Below, in pieces: positions 35,638-44,321 of a stretch of DNA of 64,000 nt. The stretch is from Phyllobacterium phragmitis. GTDB lineage: Bacteria > Pseudomonadota > Alphaproteobacteria > Rhizobiales > Rhizobiaceae. Within the stretch, counting starts at the first letter, position 1, and the number at the start of each line of letters is the position of its first letter. The position numbers and the translations under genes are program-made. Location of the stretch: assembly GCF_002980495.1 (NCBI RefSeq), contig NZ_PVBR01000006.1, positions 225,022 through 289,021 on the forward strand, written 5' to 3'. The notes beneath the pieces were generated by a model. That model was not told the DNA's origin. It did not search any database and saw only the letters and a program-made list of their open reading frames with translations.

Positions 35638-36858
35638 CAGAGAGCGGTTAGGACGATTGTGACGCAACTTATCGGCACAGACCTCGATTTCGACGAGGAA
35701 ATTCTTGAGCAAGGGGAACTGATCTCCGACAAGCTCAATATGCTGCGTTTAGAGCAATATGCTCCGGACGGCGAGAAGGGGCTGCGCCTTTTTTCGCTGG
35801 GAGAAGTTGCCGAGTTTCTTGGCGTGACGCAAAACCATATCAAGAAGCTGCACCTGGAGGGCAAGGGCCCGGCCCCACAAGTTTCTGTCTCAGGAAGGCG
35901 ATCATATACGGCAGAGCAGATGCTTGAGCTTCGACAGTTCCTCGACAAACACGGCCGCACGGACATCAGACGCTACGTTCCTCGGCGCCGTGCCGGCGAG
36001 GAGCTGCAGGTGGTGTCGATCGTGAACTTCAAAGGTGGCAGCGGCAAGACGACGACCGCGGCGCACTTGGCGCAATATCTCGCGCTGACCGGGCACCGCG
36101 TTCTAGCGATCGATCTCGACCCGCAGGCGTCGCTCACTGCACTTCACGGCATCCAGCCCGAGCTTGACAAGAACCCCTCACTCTTCGAGGCGATACGCTA
36201 CGACGAGAAGCGGCGGTCGATCAAAGAGATCATTCAGCCCACGAACTTTCCCGGCCTCGATATCGTGCCTGCGAATCTGGAACTGCAGGAATATGAATAC
36301 GAGACCCCGTTAGCAGCCACCAGCAAGAGCTCTCCCGAAGGTCGGCTCTTCTTTACGCGCATCTCTCAGGCCCTCAGGGAGGTGGAGGACCGATACGACG
36401 TCGTCGTGATCGACTGCCCTCCTCAACTGGGCTATCTCACGTTGACTGCTCTTACGGCTTCAACATCGGTCCTAATCACGGTCCATCCGCAGATGCTGGA
36501 TGTAATGTCCATGAGCCAGTTCCTGTTGATGCTCGGTGGGATCCTTCAGTCGATAAAGGACGCGGGTGCCAGAGTGCGTCTGAAGTGGTTCCGATATCTT
36601 GTCACACGCTATGAACCAACAGATGGGCCGCAGTCCCAGATGGTAGGCTTCATGCAAGCGATGTTCGGGAAACGTGTCCTCGAAAACCAGATGCTGAAGT
36701 CCACGGCGGTCTCTGACGCTGGGATTACCAAGCAGACCCTTTATGAAGTGGAGCGCAGTCAATTCACGCGCTCCACCTACGATCGCGCCATCGAGTCACT
36801 CAACGCTGTCAATGCCGAGATCGTTTCGCTGATCCATAAGGCTTGGGGGCGGAAATGA
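35620..36858 (+). CDS. repA: plasmid partitioning protein RepA (ParA family)
   Basis: A 412-residue type Ia ParA ATPase. Residues of about 57-110 form an N-terminal DNA-binding domain (LFSLGEVAEFLGVTQNHIKK), the deviant Walker A KGGSGKT is at 138-144 and Walker B is VVVIDCPPQLG. It starts at a GTG inside an inverted repeat. It partitions the replicon together with RepB and represses the repABC operon. Confidence 0.94.
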   Translation: MGKSVIQRAVRTIVTQLIGTDLDFDEEILEQGELISDKLNMLRLEQYAPDGEKGLRLFSLGEVAEFLGVTQNHIKKLHLEGKGPAPQVSVSGRRSYTAEQMLELRQFLDKHGRTDIRRYVPRRRAGEELQVVSIVNFKGGSGKTTTAAHLAQYLALTGHRVLAIDLDPQASLTALHGIQPELDKNPSLFEAIRYDEKRRSIKEIIQPTNFPGLDIVPANLELQEYEYETPLAATSKSSPEGRLFFTRISQALREVEDRYDVVVIDCPPQLGYLTLTALTASTSVLITVHPQMLDVMSMSQFLLMLGGILQSIKDAGARVRLKWFRYLVTRYEPTDGPQSQMVGFMQAMFGKRVLENQMLKSTAVSDAGITKQTLYEVERSQFTRSTYDRAIESLNAVNAEIVSLIHKAWGRK

Positions 36859-36937
36859 AGATGTTTTTGACAGCCGTGCAGAACGGCAAAAAAGCAAGTG
36901 AGTGCAAACATTTAGCGGTAGAAAGAGGGAGGGACCC

Positions 36938-37921
36938 GTGGCTCGAAAGCATCTGCTGACCTCCATTGGAGCAACTCCGGGCGAAGCGCGGGCGCCGAAG
37001 CCAACGGAGAGTCGGGCGGACTATGCCCGCAAGGGTGCATCCCGATTGATGACGCAGTCACTCGACGAAATAGCCGAGAACTCGATGCGGATTCTCGAAG
37101 GGGATGCAATTGTCTCGCTCGATCCGGACGTCCTCGACGAGTCTCCCTTTGCGGACCGTGCCGGAGACGACCCCGATTTTCTGCAGTTCGTTGAGGCGAT
37201 CCGGAAGGCGGGACAGTCCTCCCCTATTCTCGTGCGACCGCATCCAGATCAACCTGGGCGGTTCATCATTGTTTTCGGGCACCGGCGCACAAGGGCAGCG
37301 CGGCAACTTGGGATCAAGGTTCGCGCTGTGGTGAAGCCTCTCAACGACCTCGAGGAGCAGATCATCGCTCAAGGTCATGAGAACAATGCCCGCCTGAATC
37401 AGACATTCATTGAAAAGGCCCTGTTTGCAAACCGCCTGCATCAAGCAGGAATTGGCAAGGACATCATCAAGGAGTCTCTCACGATCGACGACACGCTGCT
37501 GTCGCGGATGCTCTCTGTTGTCGAGCATGTCCCTGCCGACGTGCTCGATGCGCTCGTGCCGGCCACGGGCATTGGGCGTGATCGCTGGGAGGAACTCAAG
37601 AAACTTGTTCTGAACCCGGAAATGGCAACGTTCGCGAGCGAAATCGTGCGGTCCGAACAGTTCAAAGCGGATCCACTTGAAACGCGCTTTTCGCTTCTCT
37701 GCTCATCCCTCAAGCAGCCTAAGAAACGCAGGGCTGCAGGTGCGACACCACAGCGACGAGAATGGTCTCTGGCCGGGGAAGCCGTGAAGGTGGCCGCAAA
37801 AGGTGGCGCTAGAGCCTTTACGCTCGAGCTTAAAGCTAAAGACGCACCAAAGTTCGGCGACTTCCTCTCCGCCAACCTGGAGAGGCTGTACCAGGAGTTT
37901 TTGGAGTCAGAAGGAAACTAG
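36938..37921 (+). CDS. repB: plasmid partitioning protein RepB (ParB family)
   Basis: A 327-residue ParB-like protein. An N-terminal ParB nuclease-like fold includes SSPILVRPHP and GHRRTRAARQLG, followed by an HTH region (GIGKDIIKESLTIDDTLLSR) and a C-terminal dimerisation part. The GTG at 36938 is preceded by GAGGGAGGGA. It binds centromere sites (parS); no canonical repABC parS was found by eye in the flanks. Confidence 0.92.
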   Translation: MARKHLLTSIGATPGEARAPKPTESRADYARKGASRLMTQSLDEIAENSMRILEGDAIVSLDPDVLDESPFADRAGDDPDFLQFVEAIRKAGQSSPILVRPHPDQPGRFIIVFGHRRTRAARQLGIKVRAVVKPLNDLEEQIIAQGHENNARLNQTFIEKALFANRLHQAGIGKDIIKESLTIDDTLLSRMLSVVEHVPADVLDALVPATGIGRDRWEELKKLVLNPEMATFASEIVRSEQFKADPLETRFSLLCSSLKQPKKRRAAGATPQRREWSLAGEAVKVAAKGGARAFTLELKAKDAPKFGDFLSANLERLYQEFLESEGN

Positions 37922-37941
37922 ACAAGGAGCAATCGCAAAAG

Positions 37942-37988
37942 AAAAAGGCCCCCGAAATAAGATCCGGAAGCCCTTCTCGAGTTTAAGC
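37942..37988 (-). ncRNA. repABC antisense RNA (ctRNA / incA-type)
   Basis: In the repB-repC gap, the minus strand carries a promoter TTGACT (38018-38023), a 17-base spacer and GATTCT (37995-38000). The transcript would start near 37988. It ends in a GC-rich hairpin (GGGCTTCCG...CGGGGGCC) followed by a T run at 37942-37946. Size (about 47 nt) and place match the counter-transcribed RNA that blocks repC expression in repABC plasmids. Confidence 0.75.
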
Positions 37989-38093
37989 ACCTAGAGAATC
38001 GCATTTCCGCGAATCACAGTCAAGCGTCCCAACAGGACAAAGACGTCGATTTCGACGGGTTGGCTTCTTTTGCCTAGTGATAGGTGAAAGACA

Positions 38094-39455
38094 ATGCAGA
38101 CACATACCACAACGACGCCCTTCGGGCGGCGGTCGATATCGCTCGGCCAGATTCTAAACCAGGCTACCGCACGAGAGATGCCGAAGGATGCTGCCGTCCA
38201 GAAGTGGCAGGTGTTCCAGCATATCCGCGAAGCGAAAGATCTCCTGGGCGCCACCGATCGATCGCTGGCAATCCTCAACGCACTCCTGTCCTTCCATCGC
38301 GAGACAGAGTTGTCGGCCGCTGGCGATCTGATCGTCTGGCCTTCGAACGAGCAGTTGGCCGCGCGGGCGAACGGCATGCCCCCGACCACGCTGCGCCGGC
38401 ACCTGGCCGTGCTCGTCGAATGTGGGCTGGTCATTCGGCGCGACAGTCCCAATGGCAAGCGCTTCGCCCGAAAGGGCAGGGGAGGCCAGATCGAGCAGGC
38501 CTACGGATTTGATCTGTCCCCGATCGTGGCGCGGGCCGAGGAGTTCGCCGAGCTTGCGGACGCTGTCAAATCTGAGAAGAACGCATTTCGGGTCGCTAAA
38601 GAGCGCCTGACGCTGCTGCGGCGCGATGTCGTCAAGCTGATCGACACGGGCATCGAAGAGAGGGTGCCGGGCAATTGGGGTAGGGTGCAGCAAACCTATC
38701 AGGCCATCATCGGCCGTCTGCCGCGCACCGCGTCTAGACAGCTCGTGGATGACATCTGTACCGACCTGCACAGCCTCTACACCGAGATACGTGAGGTCTT
38801 GGAAACATTCGCAAAAACACAGGATATGGACGCCAATGAGTCCCATTCTGGTCGCCACATACAGAATTCAAACCCAGACTCCCAAATTGAATCTAAAGGG
38901 AGCTTTCGAGAAAAGAAAGAAGCAGGCGGCACCGCCGCGGAAACCGACAACGTACGGAGCCTACCGAAGCGGGAGCTGCCCTTGGGAATCGTACTGGACG
39001 CTTGCCCAAATCTGCGCGACCTGGCGCAGGGCGGAGAAATCCGGCACTGGCGTGACTTTCTCGCGACGGTAGAGTTGGCCCGGCCGATGCTGGCAATCAG
39101 TCCCAGCGCCTGGCGTGAAGCCTGCGACGTCATGGGCGAGCAGCACGCGGCGATCACCCTGGCGGCGATCTACCAGCGTACCGAGCAGATCAACAATGCC
39201 GGCGGTTATCTGCGTAGTCTAACCGACCGTGCCCGCGAGGGGAAATTCTCGACCTGGCCTATGGTCATGGCTCTCTTACGGTCCGAGCTGGATGCGAAAA
39301 AGCCGATGGAACAGGAATCCAATCCGCTGAACTCATCAGACAATGGCGGAGCCGCAGGAGGAGCTGGTCTCGAGATCAGCGACGCCCTGCGGCGGACACT
39401 GTCTGGAGGTCGTCGCACCCCAGGGTTTGGAGGAGGACCTCGAAATGACGGATGA
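38094..39455 (+). CDS. repC: replication initiator RepC
   Basis: A 453-residue initiator with the N-terminal FGRRSISLGQ start and a winged-helix region (WPSNEQLAARANGMPPTTLRRHL) typical of RepC. The gene usually contains the origin in its central AT-richer part. The AT-rich stretch with a Ser/Asn-rich linker at about 38800-38950 is the likely oriV, by family knowledge. It lies downstream of the antisense RNA gene. Confidence 0.94.
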   Translation: MQTHTTTTPFGRRSISLGQILNQATAREMPKDAAVQKWQVFQHIREAKDLLGATDRSLAILNALLSFHRETELSAAGDLIVWPSNEQLAARANGMPPTTLRRHLAVLVECGLVIRRDSPNGKRFARKGRGGQIEQAYGFDLSPIVARAEEFAELADAVKSEKNAFRVAKERLTLLRRDVVKLIDTGIEERVPGNWGRVQQTYQAIIGRLPRTASRQLVDDICTDLHSLYTEIREVLETFAKTQDMDANESHSGRHIQNSNPDSQIESKGSFREKKEAGGTAAETDNVRSLPKRELPLGIVLDACPNLRDLAQGGEIRHWRDFLATVELARPMLAISPSAWREACDVMGEQHAAITLAAIYQRTEQINNAGGYLRSLTDRAREGKFSTWPMVMALLRSELDAKKPMEQESNPLNSSDNGGAAGGAGLEISDALRRTLSGGRRTPGFGGGPRNDG

Positions 39456-40080
39456 TCAAAGCGCCGTTGGGAAAGGCATTGCGGACGCCTTGAGGCGGGC
39501 GAGGGCTCTGGAAGAGGCATCGACGCGCAAACTCAGGATTCGCTTGGCGCCGATCTCAGAAGAGGAGGGTGGGGGACTCCGCATTTCCGCTCGCATCGCT
39601 GCCCTATCCGATGATGAATTGGCGGTTCAGGAGGGGATCGGCAGTCGGCTGGTAAAGTGGTCCGACCTCGATCAGCGCGCGGATGAACTGGCCGATCTTG
39701 TCGAAGTCGTTGCCCGTGAGGTGTCTTCCGCCGTGAACAAGCTTCCGCCGGCAGCTCCCGTAGATCGGTTCTTCGAGGATGATCGACAGCTGCAGGAGTT
39801 CTCCGAACTCGTGGAGACATACTCGGACGCTGTCTTCCGGGCCGCAACGGCAGTAGTGAACGACGCCAGTGCATGGAGAGAGCCAGTCTCGCCCGGCACG
39901 ACGGCCGAGGCAGCAATGATCGCGGGCCTGAGGTTGGCGGCGCTTGCCGCGTTTTCGGTAGGTGTCAGCAGCCACGACCTCGTCAATAGTTTGCAGGATG
40001 AGGTTGTACGAATGCGTTCAGGAGCCGAAAAGGCGACGACGTTATCTGTCATTGGGAAGAGGGCCAAGCTCAGCTTATAA
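39445..40080 (+). CDS. conserved-looking hypothetical protein downstream of repC
   Basis: A 211-residue acidic, mainly helical protein starting at an ATG eight bases after AGGAGG and overlapping the end of repC by 11 bases. Coupling to repC suggests a plasmid-maintenance role. No domain or motif is recognised, and there is no signal peptide or membrane segment. Confidence 0.65.
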   Translation: MTDDQSAVGKGIADALRRARALEEASTRKLRIRLAPISEEEGGGLRISARIAALSDDELAVQEGIGSRLVKWSDLDQRADELADLVEVVAREVSSAVNKLPPAAPVDRFFEDDRQLQEFSELVETYSDAVFRAATAVVNDASAWREPVSPGTTAEAAMIAGLRLAALAAFSVGVSSHDLVNSLQDEVVRMRSGAEKATTLSVIGKRAKLSL

Positions 40081-40105
40081 ATCTTCGCGCCCACTCCAAT
40101 CGACC

Positions 40106-40134
40106 TTGCACGGAGCCTCACATGAGGCTATATT
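40106..40134 (+). promoter_or_regulatory. toxin-antitoxin promoter with palindromic operator
   Basis: TTGCAC (40106-40111), a 17-base spacer and TATATT (40129-40134) form a good sigma-70-type promoter. The spacer holds the palindrome AGCCTCACATGAGGCT (40114-40129, 7-bp arms). An operator between -35 and -10 is expected for autorepression by the antitoxin that follows. Confidence 0.65.
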
Positions 40135-40161
40135 TGTCATCATGTGAAGTGGAGTTCGATG

Positions 40162-40596
40162 ATGCTGGCAATTGGAAACATCGCTGACGTGCTCGGCCTG
40201 CCGCCCAAGGGGACAGCCGCACGGTCGCCATTCGGTCTGATGACGTCGATCGAGAACGGGCTGCCTATGATCGCACTGGAACGCGTGGCGCGCTTGTTGG
40301 CACCGGGTGACGCTCAATTCAAGTACCGCCTCGTTCCCAAGGCTACTTATGAGAGGCGGAAGCGCGGTGCGCTGAAGCTGTCGTCGGATGAGGGCATGCG
40401 TGTTGCGCGGGTGGCGCGCGTCTGGAACCTTGCTCTCGATGTCTGGCAGACCGAGGATGAGGCACGCGACTTTCTGTTCCGGGTTCATCCCATGCTGGAA
40501 GACCGGCGCCCAATTGATGTGGTCATCCAAAACGAGATTGGCGCTGAACTGGTGCTCGAAATACTCGCAGGTCTGAAATACGGCAGCGCTGCGTGA
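40162..40596 (+). CDS. Xre/MbcA/ParS-type antitoxin
   Basis: A 144-residue protein with an N-terminal Xre-like region and the C-terminal toxin-binding domain of the Xre-MbcA-ParS family (ARVWNLALDVWQTEDEARDFL then HPMLEDRRPIDVV, ending in LEILAGLKYG). The ATG at 40162 has GGAG seven bases upstream; an adjacent ATG at 40159 and a GTG at 40144 are alternatives. Overlaps the toxin gene by four bases. Confidence 0.85.
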   Translation: MLAIGNIADVLGLPPKGTAARSPFGLMTSIENGLPMIALERVARLLAPGDAQFKYRLVPKATYERRKRGALKLSSDEGMRVARVARVWNLALDVWQTEDEARDFLFRVHPMLEDRRPIDVVIQNEIGAELVLEILAGLKYGSAA

Positions 40597-41072
40597 CAGC
40601 GCAGGTTCTCGATCGCACCCTACAATGCTTTCGGATCGGGGATCCTGCCGGGGCCTATCCCATCTTTAATGCGACCGGGTCGACGATTGCTCCTGGACGG
40701 TGGAATACGCGGGGCAGTCCGATCATCTATACCAGCGAGCATTATTCGACGGCTCTTCTGGAGAAACTGGTCCACGGCAGCGGCAGGCTGCCGCCCAACC
40801 AGCATTTCATCGAAATCACTGTACCGCGCGGACTGAGCTATGAGATCTTTTTGCCGCCGTCACTGCCCGGCTGGGACGCGATGCCGGCGACGGTGACCAA
40901 GGATTTCGGCGAAACGTGGTGCCTCGACCGGCGTAGTCTTATCCTCCTGGTGCCCAGTGTCGTTGCGCGGCTCGATCGCAATGTCTTGATCAACCCCGCT
41001 CATCCCGAGTTCGGAGCCATTCAGACCACCCTGCACCAGCCGGTCTATTGGGACCGTCGCCTGTTTGGATGA
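40593..41072 (+). CDS. RES-domain toxin (NAD+ phosphorylase type)
   Basis: A 159-residue RES protein. Conserved blocks are CFRIGDPAGAYP, GRWNTRGSPIIYTSEHYSTALLE and the C-terminal INPAHPEFGAI. RES toxins of ParT/MbcT type deplete NAD+. Paired with the antitoxin gene directly before it, it forms a plasmid addiction module just after the replicon. Confidence 0.87.
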   Translation: MTAQVLDRTLQCFRIGDPAGAYPIFNATGSTIAPGRWNTRGSPIIYTSEHYSTALLEKLVHGSGRLPPNQHFIEITVPRGLSYEIFLPPSLPGWDAMPATVTKDFGETWCLDRRSLILLVPSVVARLDRNVLINPAHPEFGAIQTTLHQPVYWDRRLFG

Positions 41073-41194
41073 AGGGGAGGGGCGTTTATCGCCGTGCTAT
41101 TGACGCGGAGGCGGTCCCACGCCCGGCCAGGAGCACGCTCAAGATCGAGCGTCGTTTCCGGGGAGAGGGTGAAATCATACCGGAAGACGCCCGC

Positions 41195-42292
41195 TCAGAA
41201 CAGATAGGGCTTGTCGCCCCAGGCTAGCAACACCGCGGCGTCGCGGTCGGGCAGGCGCACGCGAGCCGCACGCACCCCGTTGGCGATCGCATGGCCGACG
41301 TCCGGATCGCCCCAGTGGCCGTGCGTCATCAGGAAAAACCAGGCGAAGGGAAGCCCGACTTCCTCATCGATCGTCTCGATCCGCTCCATCAATCGGTGGA
41401 CCGATACGGCCTCGTCTGCAAGGAGCCGCTCCGACGGCATATTGAGCGGTCGCGGATTGAAGCCGATCTCCCGTCGGCCGCGCTCTTCGAAGTCGTGGAT
41501 GTCGAAGGCCCAGTGGTCAAAAATGCGGTCCGCGGCGGCGCTCGAGCGGTCCCAGTCGGCAAAGAAGCGGTTCTCGCGCGGCACGAAATCGAACCAACCA
41601 GGATTGGCCTGCAGGAACGGGATGTCTCGCATTCCGGCGGGTCCAACCTCGTGAATCATCCGGTTCTCGAGCTCGGGCCGGCGCGCCGCCCGCAGTTCGC
41701 GTTCGACGCGGGCCCGGCGCCCGAGGAAGCTCTTCATGTGGACGATGCCGCCACCTGTGCGGCCGCGCGGCCGGTATACGGGTCCAGAAAGCAATTGGGC
41801 GTTCGTGGCGGGCTCGCGCGGCACCCAGGACGGGTCGATAAGATCATCTGCGCTGTAGGGGCGGTAATCGGGATCGACGACCGGCCCGGCCAGAACCTCG
41901 ACCTCACGGCCGAGGGAGATCTGGACGAAGTCGGCGACGCCGCGGCCTGTCGGTGCGAAGGCAAATACACTGGTGCCGCGCCATTCGGTGAATTTGTTTG
42001 CGCCCGATCGGTAGCGGTTCCAGAAGGCTGTCAGGTCGCCGCCAAGCGCGGCCAGCTCATTTTCCACCCAGGCGCGATGGTCGCCGAGGCGCGTGCCGTC
42101 GTCGGACAAGACGGTGCGGGTATCGCCACGCCAGTAGAAATCGTCGACCGCAGAGGCCGTGATCGAGAATCCGGGAAAGGCTTTCGTCATGGCGGGAACC
42201 AGGTCCCTGTCAGCCGACGCCGGATCGAGGCTTGCGAGCACGGCCTCCACCGAGGCGGCGTCCAGCAGGCGGATGGGGCCTTGGTCGATCAT
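41195..42292 (-). CDS. hypothetical protein, 365 residues
   Basis: A soluble, Arg/Asp-rich protein without signal peptide or membrane segment. The ATG at 42292 gives MIDQGPIRLLDAASVEAVLA; a longer frame starts 23 codons earlier. Segments such as NPGWFDFVPRENRFFADWDRS and AWFFLMTHGHWGDPDVGHAI look structured, but no family is recognised. It lies alone between two toxin-antitoxin pairs. Confidence 0.6.
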   Translation of the reverse strand: MIDQGPIRLLDAASVEAVLASLDPASADRDLVPAMTKAFPGFSITASAVDDFYWRGDTRTVLSDDGTRLGDHRAWVENELAALGGDLTAFWNRYRSGANKFTEWRGTSVFAFAPTGRGVADFVQISLGREVEVLAGPVVDPDYRPYSADDLIDPSWVPREPATNAQLLSGPVYRPRGRTGGGIVHMKSFLGRRARVERELRAARRPELENRMIHEVGPAGMRDIPFLQANPGWFDFVPRENRFFADWDRSSAAADRIFDHWAFDIHDFEERGRREIGFNPRPLNMPSERLLADEAVSVHRLMERIETIDEEVGLPFAWFFLMTHGHWGDPDVGHAIANGVRAARVRLPDRDAAVLLAWGDKPYLF

Positions 42293-42385
42293 TCCGGGTA
42301 CCCTTTTGTACGCGGCGAAGAAGCTGCTTTCATGTGTCGCTGTCCTGACCAGGCAGGGCACCGCCGACGGAGCAACCTGGCCCCA

Positions 42386-42697
42386 TCAGGCAGCGACAGT
42401 TCCGCGCCCGGTCTTCTCGACGGTGACTGTCACCTTTCGATCCAGCCGGTTCAGAACCCGCACAAGCCGGTCGATCGTGAACTTGCCGAGATGGGCGTTG
42501 CGGACGTTCGAGATGTCTGACGGTGTAACACCGGTCAGTTCCGCCGCAGCTCTGACAGTGAGGTGCCGCCTGTTCAGGACAGCGATAATCTCGGCTGCCA
42601 GGAAAGCCTTCATCTGCTTGGTATCGGCGTCGGGATCACCCATGTCGGCGTAGACGTTGCCGCTGCCTCTGACGATCTCGATCTTGTCTTCACTCAT
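42386..42697 (-). CDS. helix-turn-helix antitoxin, HigA-like
   Basis: A 103-residue XRE-type protein with HTH TVRAAAELTGVTPSDISNVRNAHLGKFTIDRLVRVLNRL. Its start overlaps the toxin stop by four bases (ATGA). Toxin-first order is the HigBA arrangement. It probably represses the pair through the palindrome at 43039. Confidence 0.83.
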   Translation of the reverse strand: MSEDKIEIVRGSGNVYADMGDPDADTKQMKAFLAAEIIAVLNRRHLTVRAAAELTGVTPSDISNVRNAHLGKFTIDRLVRVLNRLDRKVTVTVEKTGRGTVAA

Positions 42698-43032
42698 GAC
42701 TCCATCTCCCGTATTTGCTTTAGCCGCGCCTTGATGAGGTCGATCTCCTTCTTTGGCGTTGCGATGCCCTTGGTCGACTTCTTCTGAAAGGCATGAACAA
42801 CCCAAAGGGCATCGCCAATCTGGACGGTGTAGATCACCCGGTAGGCGTCGGAGCGGAAGGGCAGGGCGATTTCCATCACCCCCGAACCCAGATGCTTCAT
42901 CGGTTTTGCCAAATCCGCCTTCTGCCCAAAGCTTGCGATCGTAACCGCATCCAGCATGGTGTCCTGGACGGCCTTGGGGAATTTCCGAAAATCCTTCTGC
43001 GCGGCCTTGATCCAGGCGATCTCTCTCATCAT
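42694..43032 (-). CDS. RelE/HigB-like toxin (Gp49 family)
   Basis: A 112-residue protein with KDFRKFPKAVQDTMLDA, VMEIALPFRSDAYRVIYTV and VVHAFQKKSTKGIATPKKEIDLIKARL, the pattern of phage-derived Gp49/HigB mRNA interferases. Tandem ATG codons at 43032 and 43029 follow a -10-like GATAAT by only five bases, so the mRNA may be leaderless. Confidence 0.85.
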   Translation of the reverse strand: MMREIAWIKAAQKDFRKFPKAVQDTMLDAVTIASFGQKADLAKPMKHLGSGVMEIALPFRSDAYRVIYTVQIGDALWVVHAFQKKSTKGIATPKKEIDLIKARLKQIREMES

Positions 43033-43038
43033 CAGACA

Positions 43039-43054
43039 TTATCAAATTTGATAA
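43039..43054 (-). promoter_or_regulatory. perfect 16-bp palindrome at the HigBA promoter
   Basis: TTATCAAATTTGATAA is its own reverse complement and overlaps the -10-like hexamer GATAAT (minus strand), ending six bases before the toxin start. This is a strong candidate autoregulatory operator. Confidence 0.6.
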
Positions 43055-43110
43055 CACCACACAAGCGCAGTCGAACCCTGATCGCTAGGCAGCAGTAGGG
43101 GAGGGGACTT

Positions 43111-44196
43111 CTACAGACCGCTCGCCTTGGTGAGGTTGGTGCGAAACCTGTCGCGCCGGCGCTGATATTTGCGCGTCATCTCGGCCGAGGCATGCCCAAG
43201 CTGCTTTTGCACGTAGCGCTCCTCGATCTCGGCCGAGGAGGCGAGGCCGGCGCGTAGCGAGTGCCCGGCGAACAGCAGCACCCGCTCGTCTTCCGGAAGG
43301 TCGGAGCGGACCCCGGCAGCAAGCACCGTCTGCTTGACCAGGCGGACGACATGCTTGCTGGAGAGCCGCTCGACATCGACCGTCTTATTGTCCTTGAAAA
43401 TGCGGCGGAAGAGGGGGCCGCGCGCAATGCGGCCGAAGCGGAGCCAGGTCTCGAGTGCTGCGACCGGGCACGTCCGGTCGGAGGCGCCGCGGCCGACTTC
43501 GACCTCGCGCCAGCCGGTCTTGCCGCGCAGCGTCACCAGCAGGCCTTTGTCGAGGATCTCGATCCAGCCGGCGCCGTCGCTGTGATCGTCGCGGACGACA
43601 TCGAGGCCGACGATCTCGGAGCGCCGCAGGCCGCCGGCAAAGCCGAGCAGCAGGATGGCGCGGTCGCGCAGGCCCCTGAGATCGTGCCCGAGGGTGGCGA
43701 CCATGGCCTTGACGTCGTCGCCGAGGACCGCTTCCTTCTGCCGCGGCGGCCTGGCGTGCTTGCGGCGAATGCCGGCCAGCACCGTAGCGATGTGGCGGTC
43801 GTCACGGTCCATCGGCTGGCCGCGCTGGGTGAAGTTCCAGGCGAGGCCGGAAAGTCGGCGCTCGATGGTGGCGACCGAGAGGGGAGGGAGGCCGCGTTTG
43901 GGATCGCCGGCGGCGCAGGCGCTGATATAGAGCCCGATCACCTGGGTAGATGGCGGCATTGCCTCAAGGCCTTCGCGGCGGCACCACGAGGTGAAATGCC
44001 GCCAGTCGCCGGCATAGGCTTCGCGGGTGTTCTCGGAGCTGGCGGCTTTGGCGTAGGCCGTCGCCGTCTCGACGAGTGCTTCGAGGCGTGACGGCGGCGG
44101 TGTGGCGCCCATTTCCATGACCAGATCGACGACTTCGGGGAGATCGTCGGCACTCGAAAAGTTGATTTTGGGCGTGTTTTCCGGGGGATTTGCCAT
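43111..44196 (-). CDS. tyrosine recombinase/integrase
   Basis: A 361-residue tyrosine recombinase. The SAM-like core-binding domain is at about residues 40-140 (SENTREAYAGDWRHFTSWC). The catalytic domain has Arg in GGLRRSEIV, HSLRAG (His-x2-Arg), LGHAS and the nucleophile Tyr in TRKYQRRRDR. It diverges from the DUF1403-scpB pair. A lox-like inverted repeat lies 22 bp upstream of its start. It probably resolves plasmid multimers or mobilises a cassette; see the repeat entry. Confidence 0.88.
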   Translation of the reverse strand: MANPPENTPKINFSSADDLPEVVDLVMEMGATPPPSRLEALVETATAYAKAASSENTREAYAGDWRHFTSWCRREGLEAMPPSTQVIGLYISACAAGDPKRGLPPLSVATIERRLSGLAWNFTQRGQPMDRDDRHIATVLAGIRRKHARPPRQKEAVLGDDVKAMVATLGHDLRGLRDRAILLLGFAGGLRRSEIVGLDVVRDDHSDGAGWIEILDKGLLVTLRGKTGWREVEVGRGASDRTCPVAALETWLRFGRIARGPLFRRIFKDNKTVDVERLSSKHVVRLVKQTVLAAGVRSDLPEDERVLLFAGHSLRAGLASSAEIEERYVQKQLGHASAEMTRKYQRRRDRFRTNLTKASGL

Positions 44197-44218
44197 GGTT
44201 TTGAAGCCTATCAGAATA

Positions 44219-44245
44219 CGTCCAATAATGGAAGCTTATTGGACG
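44219..44245. repeat. lox-like inverted repeat, candidate recombination core
   Basis: CGTCCAATAA (44219-44228) and its exact reverse complement TTATTGGACG (44236-44245) flank a 7-base spacer TGGAAGC. Arm length and spacer fit a tyrosine-recombinase core site. It stands between the recombinase gene and the divergent DUF1403 gene. It could instead be an operator. Confidence 0.55.
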
Positions 44246-44321
44246 CAAAATCAGCTCGACAGGCGCGGCGGTTAGTGCTCAACATAGTAGCTTAAACCGC
44301 CGTGCTGTGCTAGCGTCAGGT

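Noticed and set aside
36873..36887. GCCGT-GCAGA-ACGGC dyad in the repA-repB gap, considered as parS
   Set aside because: It does not fit the GTTnnnnGCnnnnAAC pattern expected of repABC parS and has short arms.
41291..42520. Long plus-strand frame opposite the 365-residue gene
   Set aside because: It has the composition of an antisense frame in high-GC DNA and crosses gene boundaries on the other strand.
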